From: Candidatus Omnitrophota bacterium
GTDB lineage: Bacteria > Omnitrophota > Omnitrophia > Omnitrophales > Aquincolibacteriaceae
NCBI GenBank assembly: GCA_016196565.1
Contig: JACPXK010000033.1
Span: 1-64,000, forward strand
Length of the DNA: 64,000 bases
Direction of reading: 5' to 3'
The notes under the pieces are model-generated. The model saw nothing but the letters and a program-made list of their open reading frames with translations, searched no databases and was not told the origin of the DNA. Position 1 is the stretch's first letter. The number at the start of each line of letters is the position of its first letter. Below, one piece after another: positions 1 to 9,036 of the stretch. A program made the translations under genes and the position numbers.

Positions 1-1725
1 AATTTGCAGGACTGGAGCAAAGTGGATGTGACGATGGTCTCTGAGACCTTTGCGACGATTGATTTTAATTTATTTAATACCGGCGGCAATAAGGTGGGAA
101 ATGACACGGTGCCGGCATCCTTTGGGGGAGTATTTATAGATTACGATGATCCGAAGACAACCGGCGGCGTTATCGAGACGATTGATCTTAATGCATTATT
201 TCCGAATGGGATTGTGTTTGGGCTCGATCACGGCGGGACGGGGCTGACAGAAGTATTTTTTGAAGTGACGGACATTACGGGCAAGAAAGACCGAGTGAAG
301 TTAACGGGAATTGAAGGGACCGGCAAGAGATGGAATGTGCCTGTGGGACGATTTGATGAAGTGGATGTGACGAAGATCAAGACGCTGGTGCTTGGAGCCG
401 AAGGGCGTCATGTTGGACAGAAGCTGAATGTGGATTGGGGCAATTTTAGTTTTGTGCCCGGGGTTGTTGCGGATGCGACGAATCCTGCAATTACGAAAGT
501 GCCGCAGGCGGGACGCAAGGATGATGCGGGCAATACGAATTTAGTGCGCCCTGATTTGACGGGATTCCAGAGCAATAACACGGATAGGCGCGCTCCCGGG
601 ACTGCGTTCCAGTCAGATACTGATTTGCAAGATTGGAGCAACGTGGAGGTAAAACAGACGTCCATATCGGGTGCTGAAATCACTTTTAATTTATTCAACA
701 AGGGCGGAAAAGTAAACGGCAAGGATGTACCGGACTCTTTTGGCGGAGTGTTTTTTGATTACGATGACCCGAAGACGACCGGCGGCGTTATCGAAACGAT
801 TGATCTCAATACGGCTTTCCCGGATGGCATTGTGATAGAGCTTAGTAATGGCGGTACAGGACTCACAGAAGTGTTTTTAGAAGCCACCGACATTACGGGC
901 AAAAAGGACCGGGCAAGGCTCGTGGGTATTGATGGGACGAATCGGCGTTGGAAAATTTTGACAGGTCAATTTGATGAAGTGGACCGGACCAAGGTCCGAT
1001 CACTCGCGCTGGTAGCTGTGGGCCGTCATGTCGGAGAAAAATTGATTGTGGAATGGGGCGATTTTAGTTTTACACCTTCGGTTGATAGTGATGCGTCGAA
1101 CCCCGCGATTACGAAAGTGCCGCAGGCTACTAAAAAGGATGTAAATGGAAAAGATGTGTTAGTACGTCCCGATTTGACGGGATTCCAGAGCAATAATACG
1201 GACCGGCGCGCTCCCGGGACGCAGCCCCAGTCAGATCCTGATTTGCAGGACTGGAGCAGCGTGGATGTGAAACAGACCTCCATAACGAGTACGGAGATAA
1301 CGTTTAATTTATTCAACAAGGGCGGAAAAGTAAACGGCAAGGACGTGCCGGACTCTTTTGGCGGTATCGTTATCGATTATGATAATCCGGCCACAAATGA
1401 TAATGATAAGCTAACAACCACGGATATCGAGACGATTGATCTCAATACGGTTTTCCCGGATGGCATTGTGATAGAGCTGAATAACGGCGGGACGGGAATT
1501 AATGAAGTATTTCTCGAAGTGACCGATATTAATGGCAAAAAAGACCAGGTCCGGCTTATCAATGTAACCGCCGCGGCTAAACGCTGGAAAATCATTCCCG
1601 GCTTATTTGACGGAGTGGACCGGGCCAAGATCCGATCGCTCGCGCTGGTAGCTGTGGGCCGTCATGTTGGAGAAAAATTAAACGTGGAGTGGGGCGATTT
1701 TAATTTTGTGCCGGTTGTTACGATT
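1..1725 (+). repeat. Tandem 618-621 bp coding repeat (about 206 aa per unit)
   Basis: Units begin at 1, 622 and 1240, each at the codon before LQDWS. DNA similarity between units is high, with long identical stretches around the VRPDLTGF linker and the ETIDLN block, which suggests recent duplication or ongoing homogenisation. The third unit carries a short in-frame insertion (about 1390-1425, NDNDKLTTTD) and lacks the terminal linker. Confidence 0.9.
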
Positions 1726-1728
1726 TAA
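1..1728 (+). CDS. Secreted/surface repeat protein, 3' part only (5' end outside window)
   Basis: The frame is open from the first base, so the gene begins upstream of the window. At least 575 residues are visible, made of about two and a half copies of a 206-residue unit. Each unit starts with an (N/D)LQDWS motif and carries FGGxxxDYD and ETIDLN segments, then a GRHVGxKLxVxWGxFxF end, followed by a linker with the VRPDLTGFQSNNTDRRAPGT block. The last unit stops without the linker. Alternating hydrophobic strands suggest a beta-sandwich of the galactose-binding or carbohydrate-binding kind, which is inference. The gene lies 16 bp ahead of a FecR-like gene and the exopolysaccharide locus, so a surface role is plausible. 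Family not recognised. Confidence 0.75.
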   Translation, partial: NLQDWSKVDVTMVSETFATIDFNLFNTGGNKVGNDTVPASFGGVFIDYDDPKTTGGVIETIDLNALFPNGIVFGLDHGGTGLTEVFFEVTDITGKKDRVKLTGIEGTGKRWNVPVGRFDEVDVTKIKTLVLGAEGRHVGQKLNVDWGNFSFVPGVVADATNPAITKVPQAGRKDDAGNTNLVRPDLTGFQSNNTDRRAPGTAFQSDTDLQDWSNVEVKQTSISGAEITFNLFNKGGKVNGKDVPDSFGGVFFDYDDPKTTGGVIETIDLNTAFPDGIVIELSNGGTGLTEVFLEATDITGKKDRARLVGIDGTNRRWKILTGQFDEVDRTKVRSLALVAVGRHVGEKLIVEWGDFSFTPSVDSDASNPAITKVPQATKKDVNGKDVLVRPDLTGFQSNNTDRRAPGTQPQSDPDLQDWSSVDVKQTSITSTEITFNLFNKGGKVNGKDVPDSFGGIVIDYDNPATNDNDKLTTTDIETIDLNTVFPDGIVIELNNGGTGINEVFLEVTDINGKKDQVRLINVTAAAKRWKIIPGLFDGVDRAKIRSLALVAVGRHVGEKLNVEWGDFNFVPVVTI

Positions 1729-1744
1729 GGAAAAGGGAGATTCC

Positions 1745-2284
1745 ATGAAAATCTTTAAGAGAAAAATTTTGATGGGAACTGTTTTCTTATCGGCTTTCCT
1801 TCCTTTTTCAGTTTTTGCGGACATAGCCCTCGGGCCTGATTTTCAAGGTACCCTGGTGGTGACTTCAGCGAGCGGTGAAGTCAATTTGATCAATCCTGGC
1901 GAGCCTCTGCCTAATGTTTCTTCTGATTCCGTTATCGAAGTCTTGAATGGAAGTTTTACAGTGGCGACCGGAGAAGGAGAATCCATCAGTTTGACTTGTC
2001 ATAATCAAACGGCGGTTGTTAGCAAAGGCGCATCAGCAAGTCTTGTTTGCAGCAGCGAATCAGGGCTTCTTAAAATTTTGAAAGGATCGGTAACGCTGAT
2101 CGACGAAACAAATAAAGAAATCGTCCTTCCCGAAGGGACGGAACATCCGATTGGTCCCGCCAAAAAGAAAGATGCTCCGCCAACCGGTGCTGGAGAACCT
2201 GAAGGAAGTTCGCCGGCGGGTGGGGATCTTGCACAAATCACTCCGGTTGATAGCCGGAGTCTTCAATCTAGTCCTTCGCAGTGA
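1745..2284 (+). CDS. Secreted FecR-like domain protein
   Basis: A 179-residue protein with an N-terminal signal peptide (MKIFKRK, then a hydrophobic stretch ending at VFA, about residues 1-25). The body reads as short beta-strands: LVVTSASGEVNLINPGEPL, then SVIEVLNGSFTVATGEG and SGLLKILKGSVTLI. This looks like the FecR-type beta domain often found in periplasmic proteins next to polysaccharide loci. The C-terminal 40 residues are Pro/Gly/Ser-rich and look disordered. The start at 1745 is preceded by AAGGGAG. The stop overlaps the GTG start of the next gene (GTGA at 2281), so the two are translationally coupled. FecR assignment is by pattern only. Confidence 0.6.
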   Translation: MKIFKRKILMGTVFLSAFLPFSVFADIALGPDFQGTLVVTSASGEVNLINPGEPLPNVSSDSVIEVLNGSFTVATGEGESISLTCHNQTAVVSKGASASLVCSSESGLLKILKGSVTLIDETNKEIVLPEGTEHPIGPAKKKDAPPTGAGEPEGSSPAGGDLAQITPVDSRSLQSSPSQ

Positions 2285-3537
2285 TTTTGAAGTCGAGATT
2301 ATTGGCTTTTATTTTGCTTCTTATTCTTTTTCTGCCTTTTTTTCCCCGCCGTGTTTATGCTGATTTTCAGCTTCTTGACGCCATTGAAGAATTCGGAGAA
2401 AAACGCTCCCTTAGGCCTTTGCCGACAAGGCTTCATGCTGGGCCGGTGAGGTTTCATCCCATTTTGAGAAATAAAATTACTTATGACGACAATATTTTGT
2501 ATGAGCCTCAGGATGAGCGGGAAGATGTGATTTTTAATATTCAGCCGGGGGCGATTGTGGAACTCCCCATTGGCAAGAGCCAAGTTTCTGCGGGGTATCA
2601 AGCCGATTTCGAAATCTTCTCAAAATCTCGTCATGGCCAGCAGAAAGACCAGAACCAGAATTTTTTTACCCTCGCCGATTTCAATTTTCCTTCTTGGTAT
2701 GTTAATGTCCTTGAAAATTTCGCAGAAACGTCATCCCGCGCGGGCACGACCTTCACCGGCCGCATTCCGCGTTTCGATCAATCGATTTATCCCAAGGCCG
2801 GTTATCGCTGGAAACGGGCCACCTTTGAAGGCGGTTTCCGCCATTTTGTGAGGGACTTCAGGCGGCAAATTGATGACCCGTTTGATTTTCAAATTGTAGA
2901 ATGGACGGGGGTTTTTTATTATGACCTCTTCGCGCGCTTAAAAGCACTTTTGGAATATCAATTTGCCCAGATTGATTATGATGATGATTTCCGGCGCAAA
3001 GGGAATTTTAACCAAGTGCGTACGGGATTTGACGGCGAAATCATACCGAATCTCACTGCCAAATTGCGGGTCGGAACCCAGTTTAGAAATTACGCGGAGT
3101 CGACACGAAATGATGGTTCGTCGAGGGCTGATTTCAATTCATGGGTAGGGAGTATCGCGCTGGAATATAAACTGCGGCCCAACATAACCCTCAAAGCTTC
3201 ATTCCGCCGCCAGCCGGTTGAGGCCACGTTTCAGGACGTTAATTTTTACAACGAACATCTCTTCAGCCTGGGAGCAGAATATGAGTTTCAGCCTAAATGG
3301 ACCTTATTTTCCAGTTTGAAATATTACCGCCATCGCTATGGTGAAAACACCACGGTTGACGGTCATACCGCCTTTCGGCGCGATCATCACGGCGGGGCCG
3401 ATGTCGGCCTTCGTTATAAGATGCAAGACTGGATTGAGTTAGAAATTGCCTATCTTTACTTGAGGCGCAATTCCAATTTTTCCTCCCAAGATTTTACCGA
3501 CAATCAGTTTTCATTGACTACCGTCCTGAGCTATTAA
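2281..3537 (+). CDS. Outer-membrane beta-barrel protein of the exopolysaccharide locus
   Basis: 418 residues starting at GTG, with a signal peptide (hydrophobic residues 6-22, cleavage near VYA). The mature part shows repeated amphipathic strands with aromatic ends, such as FHPILRNKITYDDNILYE and ITLKASFRRQPVEATFQD, and finishes with FSLTTVLSY, a typical aromatic barrel terminus. The opening strand with DDN resembles the outer-membrane proteins that accompany PEP-CTERM/exosortase-type polysaccharide systems. Its place directly before the Wza-type exporter suggests a barrel serving the secreted polymer. The exact family is inference; the barrel character is clear from composition and strand pattern. 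Confidence 0.7.
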   Translation: MILKSRLLAFILLLILFLPFFPRRVYADFQLLDAIEEFGEKRSLRPLPTRLHAGPVRFHPILRNKITYDDNILYEPQDEREDVIFNIQPGAIVELPIGKSQVSAGYQADFEIFSKSRHGQQKDQNQNFFTLADFNFPSWYVNVLENFAETSSRAGTTFTGRIPRFDQSIYPKAGYRWKRATFEGGFRHFVRDFRRQIDDPFDFQIVEWTGVFYYDLFARLKALLEYQFAQIDYDDDFRRKGNFNQVRTGFDGEIIPNLTAKLRVGTQFRNYAESTRNDGSSRADFNSWVGSIALEYKLRPNITLKASFRRQPVEATFQDVNFYNEHLFSLGAEYEFQPKWTLFSSLKYYRHRYGENTTVDGHTAFRRDHHGGADVGLRYKMQDWIELEIAYLYLRRNSNFSSQDFTDNQFSLTTVLSY

Positions 3538-3607
3538 AAAACTCGTTAGTTGTTTGACTGTCCCAGCTTGATTTTTTCCCCGGAATGGCCGTTAACGTTA
3601 GGAAACA

Positions 3608-4201
3608 ATGAAAACATCAAAAATAGCTATCATCCTAGGATTGCTGGCGGTCTTTCTGCTGGGGGTCTGTCGCGGTTATGCGGAGGACAAGAGGACTGGA
3701 CCTGCGGCTGAAAATTATCATATCGGCGTAGGGGATCTGTTGGAAGTCGAGGTTTATGACGAGCCGGATCTTACGAAAGAAGTCCGCGTCCTGACCGATG
3801 GGACCATTTCGTTTCCTCTTCTGGGATCCGTCAAAGCCGTCCATCTGGCCGTCGGTGAGTTGGAAAAAGAACTGACTGATTTATTGGCCGCCAAATATTT
3901 GGTCAATCCCCATGTGACCGTGTTCGTAAAAGAATTTTCCAGCATTTATGTTTTTGGAGAAGTGAAAAAACCTGGTTCATTTCCCATTTTTGGAAAAATT
4001 ACGGTTTTTGAAGCGATTACCCTCGCGGGAGGCTTTACCGAAGTAGCCAATCCTTCCAAAGTAAAAATTGTCCGCCAACAGGATGGCAGTGAAGTCACGT
4101 ATGAAGTGGATATCGAAAAACTGACCAAAAAAGGGGATTCTTCGCAAGATAAGGAGCTTCGGGCCAATGACCGTGTCATTGTGCCTAGGAGTTTTTTTTA
4201 A
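3608..4201 (+). CDS. Polysaccharide export protein, Wza/SLBB family
   Basis: 197 residues with a type I signal peptide (hydrophobic 7-22, likely cleaved after GYA). The poly-export domain follows: YHIGVGDLLEVEVYDEPDLT and the VLTDGTISFPLLGSV segment (about 35-85). One SLBB domain comes next (VFGEVKKPGSFPIFGK and FEAITLAGGFTEVA, about 115-160), ending in ANDRVIVPRSFF. Family members form the periplasmic and outer-membrane channel through which capsule or exopolysaccharide leaves. The protein is about half the length of E. coli Wza, has one SLBB and no obvious lipobox, so the upstream barrel may supply the outer-membrane pore. It is followed after 6 bp by the Wzz/kinase gene. Confidence 0.88.
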   Translation: MKTSKIAIILGLLAVFLLGVCRGYAEDKRTGPAAENYHIGVGDLLEVEVYDEPDLTKEVRVLTDGTISFPLLGSVKAVHLAVGELEKELTDLLAAKYLVNPHVTVFVKEFSSIYVFGEVKKPGSFPIFGKITVFEAITLAGGFTEVANPSKVKIVRQQDGSEVTYEVDIEKLTKKGDSSQDKELRANDRVIVPRSFF

Positions 4202-4207
4202 GCCATC

Positions 4208-6130
4208 ATGAATATTGTTCCCGAACATTATGAAGTCCATTTGCGCGATTACCTTTATATCCTGCGTAAAAGGCAACTCGCCATTTTTGTTTTTTTGATT
4301 TTGGCTATTACCCTGACACTTGGCGTGACTTATTTTGAAAAAGTCATTTTCCGCGCTTCTTCCACAATTCTGATTGAGCGTAATAATCCCAATATTACGG
4401 ATTTTAAAGAAGTGATGGCCATGGATGCATCGGTGACGGAGTATTATCAAACGCAGCACCAAATGTTCAAAAGCCGTTCCTTGGCCAAGTCTTTGATCCA
4501 AAAAGAAAACCTTACGCAGGACCCTTTTTTCCAGCAGCTTCTGCGGGGGGGAGTCCAAAGTTTTCTGCGCAGCCAAACTTGGATGCCTTCCTGGTTTGCC
4601 CAAGGCATCGCAGAACGTTCTCCGGAAGAAATTTTGATCCGTAAAATGTTGAGGGTTGAACCGGTGCGTAATTCCCGCTTAGTCGAGGTCAGTGTCAGCC
4701 ATCTGGATCCTAAGCGTTCCATGGAATTAACCAACCGATTGGTACAGCTTTATATTGAACGTAATTTGCAGGACAGATTCGCCATGTCGAGCCAGGCCAC
4801 GGGTCTTATTGCGAGCCAGCTTATCGAACTCAAAGACAAAGTGGCGGTGGCGGACAAAAATCTTCAAAAGTATAAAGAGGAAAAAGGCCTGCTCAATATT
4901 CCTTCTATCAGGGAAGGAAGCAGATTCCTGGAAGAAGCCAAATTCGAACTCGTGAAAATTCAAGCGGAAGAATCCAAGCTTTCAAAACGATATTTGCCTG
5001 CGCATCCGAAACGAATCCATATTCATTCTCAAATCGCGGGACTTGAAGAAAAAATCAAAGCCGAAGAAGACAGGCTTCTTTTACTCGGCCAAGATGCTAT
5101 TGGGTATCAGGAGCTTGAAAGAGAAGCTGAAAGCGCCCGGCAAATTTACGAATCGCTTCTCAAACGTATGGAAGAAACCACGAGTGAAGCCAAAAGCCAA
5201 GCGAGCAATATTATCGTTGTCGACAAAGCGGAACCGCCAACACGCCCTTACCGGCCAAAACCTGTCCTTAATCTGCTGATCGGACTTTTTTTTGGTTTTA
5301 TGGGGGGGATTTTTTTGGCCTTTTTTTTGGAGTATTTGGATTCTTCTATTAAAGTACCTGAGGATATTGAAAAAGGACTTGGATTGGACCTTTTGGGAAT
5401 TATTCCGGCCGATGACGGCAAGGAAGTGCAAAAACGGAAAATTTTTTTTGATGCCAGCCAGCATTCACCCGCCGCGGAGTCTGTCCGTGCGCTACGGACG
5501 GCGCTTCTTTTTAAACTTCGTAAAATCTCCGGCTGCCGCACCCTTTTGATTACAAGCCCTAATCCTTATGAAGGAAAGAGTACCATTGCTTTAAATCTTG
5601 CCGTGGCGTTTCAACAAAATCATTTAAAGGTGGTTCTTCTCGAAGCGGATTTACGCAAACCGAAACTTCACAAACTTCTGAATATTTCTCCCGAAAAAGG
5701 CATTGCGGATGTCCTGGAAAAAAGCCTTTCTTTTGAGCAAGCCGTGTACCGGAATGCCGGAGGACTGGGTTTGGATTTTCTTGCCTGCGGCCCTCAATCT
5801 CCCCATCCTGCGGAGATTCTTGGTTCCAAGACGATGAAGGAATTGCTGGAAAATTTGAAGCAGGTTTATGACATCATTGTCATCGATAGTCCCCCGTATC
5901 TTGCGGTCGCGGACGTAGCGATTTTAAGCGAATATGTTGATTCGGTCGTGGTGATTGCCAAATACCATGGTACGGACCGCAGGCATTTGAAGAACCTCAA
6001 AAAACGTTTCAGTGATCCGCACATTCAGGAATTGGGAGTGGTCATTAATGGCGTGAGCGTTAAAGAGAAAGACTACTATTATCAGCAATATTACTACTAC
6101 GGATACGGTGACCGTGAAGTGGTAAAGTGA
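4208..6130 (+). CDS. Polysaccharide co-polymerase fused to BY-tyrosine kinase (Wzc-like)
   Basis: 640 residues. The N-terminal Wzz domain has one membrane span at about 20-42, a periplasmic coiled-coil middle part (about 200-330), the PxRPYRPKP-type proline motif and a second span (about 355-378). The cytoplasmic C-terminal BY-kinase has Walker A SPNPYEGKST (about 449-458), Walker A' VVLLEADLRKPKLH and Walker B IIVIDSPP. The tail holds a tyrosine cluster with eight Tyr within about 13 residues, the expected autophosphorylation site. Such proteins control polymer length and export through cycles of phosphorylation with Wza. No cognate tyrosine phosphatase gene is visible in the window. Confidence 0.92.
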   Translation: MNIVPEHYEVHLRDYLYILRKRQLAIFVFLILAITLTLGVTYFEKVIFRASSTILIERNNPNITDFKEVMAMDASVTEYYQTQHQMFKSRSLAKSLIQKENLTQDPFFQQLLRGGVQSFLRSQTWMPSWFAQGIAERSPEEILIRKMLRVEPVRNSRLVEVSVSHLDPKRSMELTNRLVQLYIERNLQDRFAMSSQATGLIASQLIELKDKVAVADKNLQKYKEEKGLLNIPSIREGSRFLEEAKFELVKIQAEESKLSKRYLPAHPKRIHIHSQIAGLEEKIKAEEDRLLLLGQDAIGYQELEREAESARQIYESLLKRMEETTSEAKSQASNIIVVDKAEPPTRPYRPKPVLNLLIGLFFGFMGGIFLAFFLEYLDSSIKVPEDIEKGLGLDLLGIIPADDGKEVQKRKIFFDASQHSPAAESVRALRTALLFKLRKISGCRTLLITSPNPYEGKSTIALNLAVAFQQNHLKVVLLEADLRKPKLHKLLNISPEKGIADVLEKSLSFEQAVYRNAGGLGLDFLACGPQSPHPAEILGSKTMKELLENLKQVYDIIVIDSPPYLAVADVAILSEYVDSVVVIAKYHGTDRRHLKNLKKRFSDPHIQELGVVINGVSVKEKDYYYQQYYYYGYGDREVVK

Positions 6131-7362
6131 ATACCGATCGCTTGACCCTTTTAAGAACCGGCCTTTGCCTGGCTATCTTTTTTGCCCCCTTCTGTTTTGG
6201 TTGTGTTTACCCCTGGGGATCGATGTCGCTGTGTGCGCTCATTTTTTTTCTTTTGTTTTTTTATCCGCAGGCCGTGACTTCTTTAGGGAAACTTCCCTTT
6301 TTTTTTTCTGTTCCCATGGGGTTGCTTTTTCTCTGGATAGCGTTTCAAGGGACGTTTATTTCTTTGAACGTCTATGCGACGGGAACCGAACTGGTAAAAT
6401 GGACGGCATTTGCAACCGTTTTTCTTCTTATCCAGCTACTGCCTGAACATTCGATCATATTCCTTATGGCTGTTCTTGTTCTCACCGGAGTCTTGGAATC
6501 CGCTTACGGTTTGTTCGAAGTGCTCGCCCGTCATGAAAAAATTTTATGGAAGGCCAAAGAGCATTATTTGGGTTTTGTCACAGGCACTTATTTTAACCGG
6601 AATCATTTTGCCGGCCTTCTGGAACTGTGCTTGGGAATTCACTTAGGGCTGGGACTGCATTTTTTTAGGAACCGTAACTATTTTTATAGCCTCCTGCTGA
6701 GGCTTTCTTCCGTACTTGTCTTCACGGCTTTTTTTTATACGGGGTCCCGGATGGGGATTTTAAGTTTTTTTCTTTCCTTTTTCATTTCTCTTCCTTTTCT
6801 CTTCAAAAAATTATCCAAAACGGCTTTCGTTTTTGCCCTTTTTGTTTGTCTGGCCGGCGGGCTCGGATTTTTTTTTGGGTTCCAGCCTTTGTTTTCAAGG
6901 TTGGATGCTCTAAAAGGTTCTCTCGAAAACTGGGAAGGCGGGAGATTTTTGGTTTGGCAGGATGCCCTTCGAATGCTAACGGATCATCTTTGGCAGGGAA
7001 TAGGACTAGGAAGTTTTGAATGGATTTTTCCCGCGTATCAATCGAAAAAATTGCTCATGGGCTGGGCGCATGCCCATAACGATTATTTGGAACTTGCCAT
7101 AGAATTGGGGCTGCCTGGTTTTTTGGTCCTTGTTTTTTCGTTTTCGAGTTTTTATATTCTTTCTGTTTCTAAGGGGATAAAGTCTGCGGCTTCTTCCTCC
7201 GCTCTGGTTTGGGGAGCATCAGTTTCAACTTTGTCATTGCTTTTTCATGCCGTTACCGATTTTAATTTTTCAATTCCTGCCAATATGTTCCTTTGGATAA
7301 GTCTTAACGGCATGGTTTTTAAACTTCTCAATTTGACATCAGATTCTGGAAAGCAGTCATGA
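6127..7362 (+). CDS. O-antigen ligase/polymerase-like membrane protein (Wzy_C)
   Basis: 411 residues, GTG start overlapping the previous stop (GTGA). The protein is almost wholly hydrophobic, with about ten predicted membrane spans. The long loop in the middle of the C-terminal half contains GRFLVWQDALRMLTDHLWQGIGLGSFEWIFP and the AHNDYLELAIELGLPG motif, characteristic of the Wzy_C/O-antigen ligase family (the motif is quoted in parts; residues about 275-335). These enzymes join or polymerise undecaprenyl-linked oligosaccharides on the periplasmic face. A second such gene lies at 10119, so one may act as polymerase and the other as ligase. Confidence 0.82.
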   Translation: MNTDRLTLLRTGLCLAIFFAPFCFGCVYPWGSMSLCALIFFLLFFYPQAVTSLGKLPFFFSVPMGLLFLWIAFQGTFISLNVYATGTELVKWTAFATVFLLIQLLPEHSIIFLMAVLVLTGVLESAYGLFEVLARHEKILWKAKEHYLGFVTGTYFNRNHFAGLLELCLGIHLGLGLHFFRNRNYFYSLLLRLSSVLVFTAFFYTGSRMGILSFFLSFFISLPFLFKKLSKTAFVFALFVCLAGGLGFFFGFQPLFSRLDALKGSLENWEGGRFLVWQDALRMLTDHLWQGIGLGSFEWIFPAYQSKKLLMGWAHAHNDYLELAIELGLPGFLVLVFSFSSFYILSVSKGIKSAASSSALVWGASVSTLSLLFHAVTDFNFSIPANMFLWISLNGMVFKLLNLTSDSGKQS

Positions 7363-9014
7363 AAGCTTATCCGGTCTTTCAATCTTTTGTCAGGCTCTTT
7401 GCACTGGGGTTTCTTTTGCTTAGCCTCCAAAAGGCTTGGGCGGGAGTTTGGCTCTATCAAGGGGAAATGCTTTTGAAGGATCAAAAACTCGACTTGGCCT
7501 TTTCTTTGTTAGAAAAAGCGCACCGATGGGATCCTGAAAACCCTGACACGCTTTATGAATTAGGCCAAAGCGCTTTGACTTTAGGAATTGATAAAGAAAA
7601 TAGTGTTTGGATCGAAAAGGGACAGGATTATTTTAAAAAACTAAATCAAAAATTGCCTTATTTTGGCCACGCAACGTTTTATTTGGCGCAAAGTCAGCTT
7701 GAACTTGCCCGTAAATCGTCGAGAACTTTGACCTCTGAGGAGTGGAGCAAAATCGAAACCTGGATAGACCAAGCCAAGGTTCAAGAACCAGGAAGCCCTT
7801 GGATGGAATACATGACGGCTGTCATGCTTCTTTCTGCCGAGAACTTATGGTTAACACCTGAGAAAAAACAACAAGCTCTCCGGCAAATTAAAAATAGCAT
7901 TTCTTCCTATTATCCGGAACAGGTTTCACCGCATTTGGAACCGGCTTATAACTTTCTTTGGAATCGATTTTCAGATTTCAGCTTTCTAAAAGAGGTGACG
8001 CCGCCCGAAGAGGCTTCTTACGCAAATCTTCTTCGATTTATGGATCAGCATCATTTATGGGAATACCGAAACCAAGTCTATTCCGAATTTTTAGAAATCA
8101 ACAAAAAGACATACAAAAAACGTCTTGCGAAAGCACAAGTATGGCTTGCTCGGAAGGATTTTATAAGGGCTTTGGAGGCGTTTGAAAAGACTTATTGGAC
8201 AAACAAGCTATTGACTCCGGCCAAAGCCGGAATTTTGATTTGCCAACATGCCTTAAACAAACTGCCTGATGACTATCTGGAAACCGTGAAAGAAATATTG
8301 GAAAACGAAGAAGATCCGCTGGGACAACTTAAGCCTGATTTTAGAAAATTAATGAAAAACGTTCCCGATCCTTATCTTCAAGGACTTTATGCGTTTTATA
8401 CCGCAGATTTTAACAAGGCCAAAGACTTCTTAGAACATGTTCCGGATAATGCGGCTTATCGGTTCCGGCGCCGGTATCTGGCAGCGGCTTATTGGAAATC
8501 CGGATTGCGGGAAGAGGCCATGGCGGCCTTAATTCCTACGCTTCAAGAAAAAGAGCTGGATCTTCGCGAGCTTTTTCTTTTTTTGAGTTGGCCCACGCCT
8601 TACCGGAAGGCCATTCGTAAAAAAATATCCGAGGTTGTGACGCTTTCCCGTAGCAGTCAAGATTGGACCGGATGGGCTTCTGGGGAAAAACTTGCGGGCG
8701 GAAAATTGAATCAGAACGGCCGCTTGGGGGTTATGGCCAACTTTAAACCAGGAAAAACCACGCTTCATTTTTCATTTCAAAGTTTTCCGGATGCTGAAGG
8801 GGCGCTGCCTTATCTTTTGGTCCGAATTTGGGACCAAAAAAAGGAGAACATTGTCGGAGGCATTTACGCTTCCGGATCAAAGGCGGATTTAAATTTCAAA
8901 ACTTCAGGAGGATGGCGGTGGGTCGAAGCGGAGCTTTTGAATGGGGTAAAAGACCCCACGCAGTCCGGTCCCATTCTAGAATTGGGGACGCTTGAAATAG
9001 AGCACGGTTCATGA
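7359..9014 (+). CDS. TPR-repeat protein of the exopolysaccharide operon
   Basis: 551 residues, ATGA overlap with the preceding polymerase gene. The N-terminus has a hydrophobic signal or anchor (about 10-28). Residues about 40-90 form a clear TPR (LDLAFSLLEKAHRWDPENPD, then LYELGQSAL), with further helical repeats to about 430. The C-terminal 110 residues change to a strand-rich segment (RLGVMANFKPGKTTLHFSF, WRWVEAELLNG) like a small beta-sandwich. Proteins with TPRs commonly accompany Wzy-type polymerases as periplasmic scaffolds. Specific function unknown; the pairing with the polymerase gene is the main clue. Confidence 0.6.
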   Translation: MKAYPVFQSFVRLFALGFLLLSLQKAWAGVWLYQGEMLLKDQKLDLAFSLLEKAHRWDPENPDTLYELGQSALTLGIDKENSVWIEKGQDYFKKLNQKLPYFGHATFYLAQSQLELARKSSRTLTSEEWSKIETWIDQAKVQEPGSPWMEYMTAVMLLSAENLWLTPEKKQQALRQIKNSISSYYPEQVSPHLEPAYNFLWNRFSDFSFLKEVTPPEEASYANLLRFMDQHHLWEYRNQVYSEFLEINKKTYKKRLAKAQVWLARKDFIRALEAFEKTYWTNKLLTPAKAGILICQHALNKLPDDYLETVKEILENEEDPLGQLKPDFRKLMKNVPDPYLQGLYAFYTADFNKAKDFLEHVPDNAAYRFRRRYLAAAYWKSGLREEAMAALIPTLQEKELDLRELFLFLSWPTPYRKAIRKKISEVVTLSRSSQDWTGWASGEKLAGGKLNQNGRLGVMANFKPGKTTLHFSFQSFPDAEGALPYLLVRIWDQKKENIVGGIYASGSKADLNFKTSGGWRWVEAELLNGVKDPTQSGPILELGTLEIEHGS

Positions 9015-9036
9015 AGGACGGCAAGGCGGGATAAGG

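Noticed and set aside
408..1340. Two similar 104-residue minus-strand frames about 618 bp apart
   Set aside because: They mirror each other only because the plus-strand gene is a tandem repeat.
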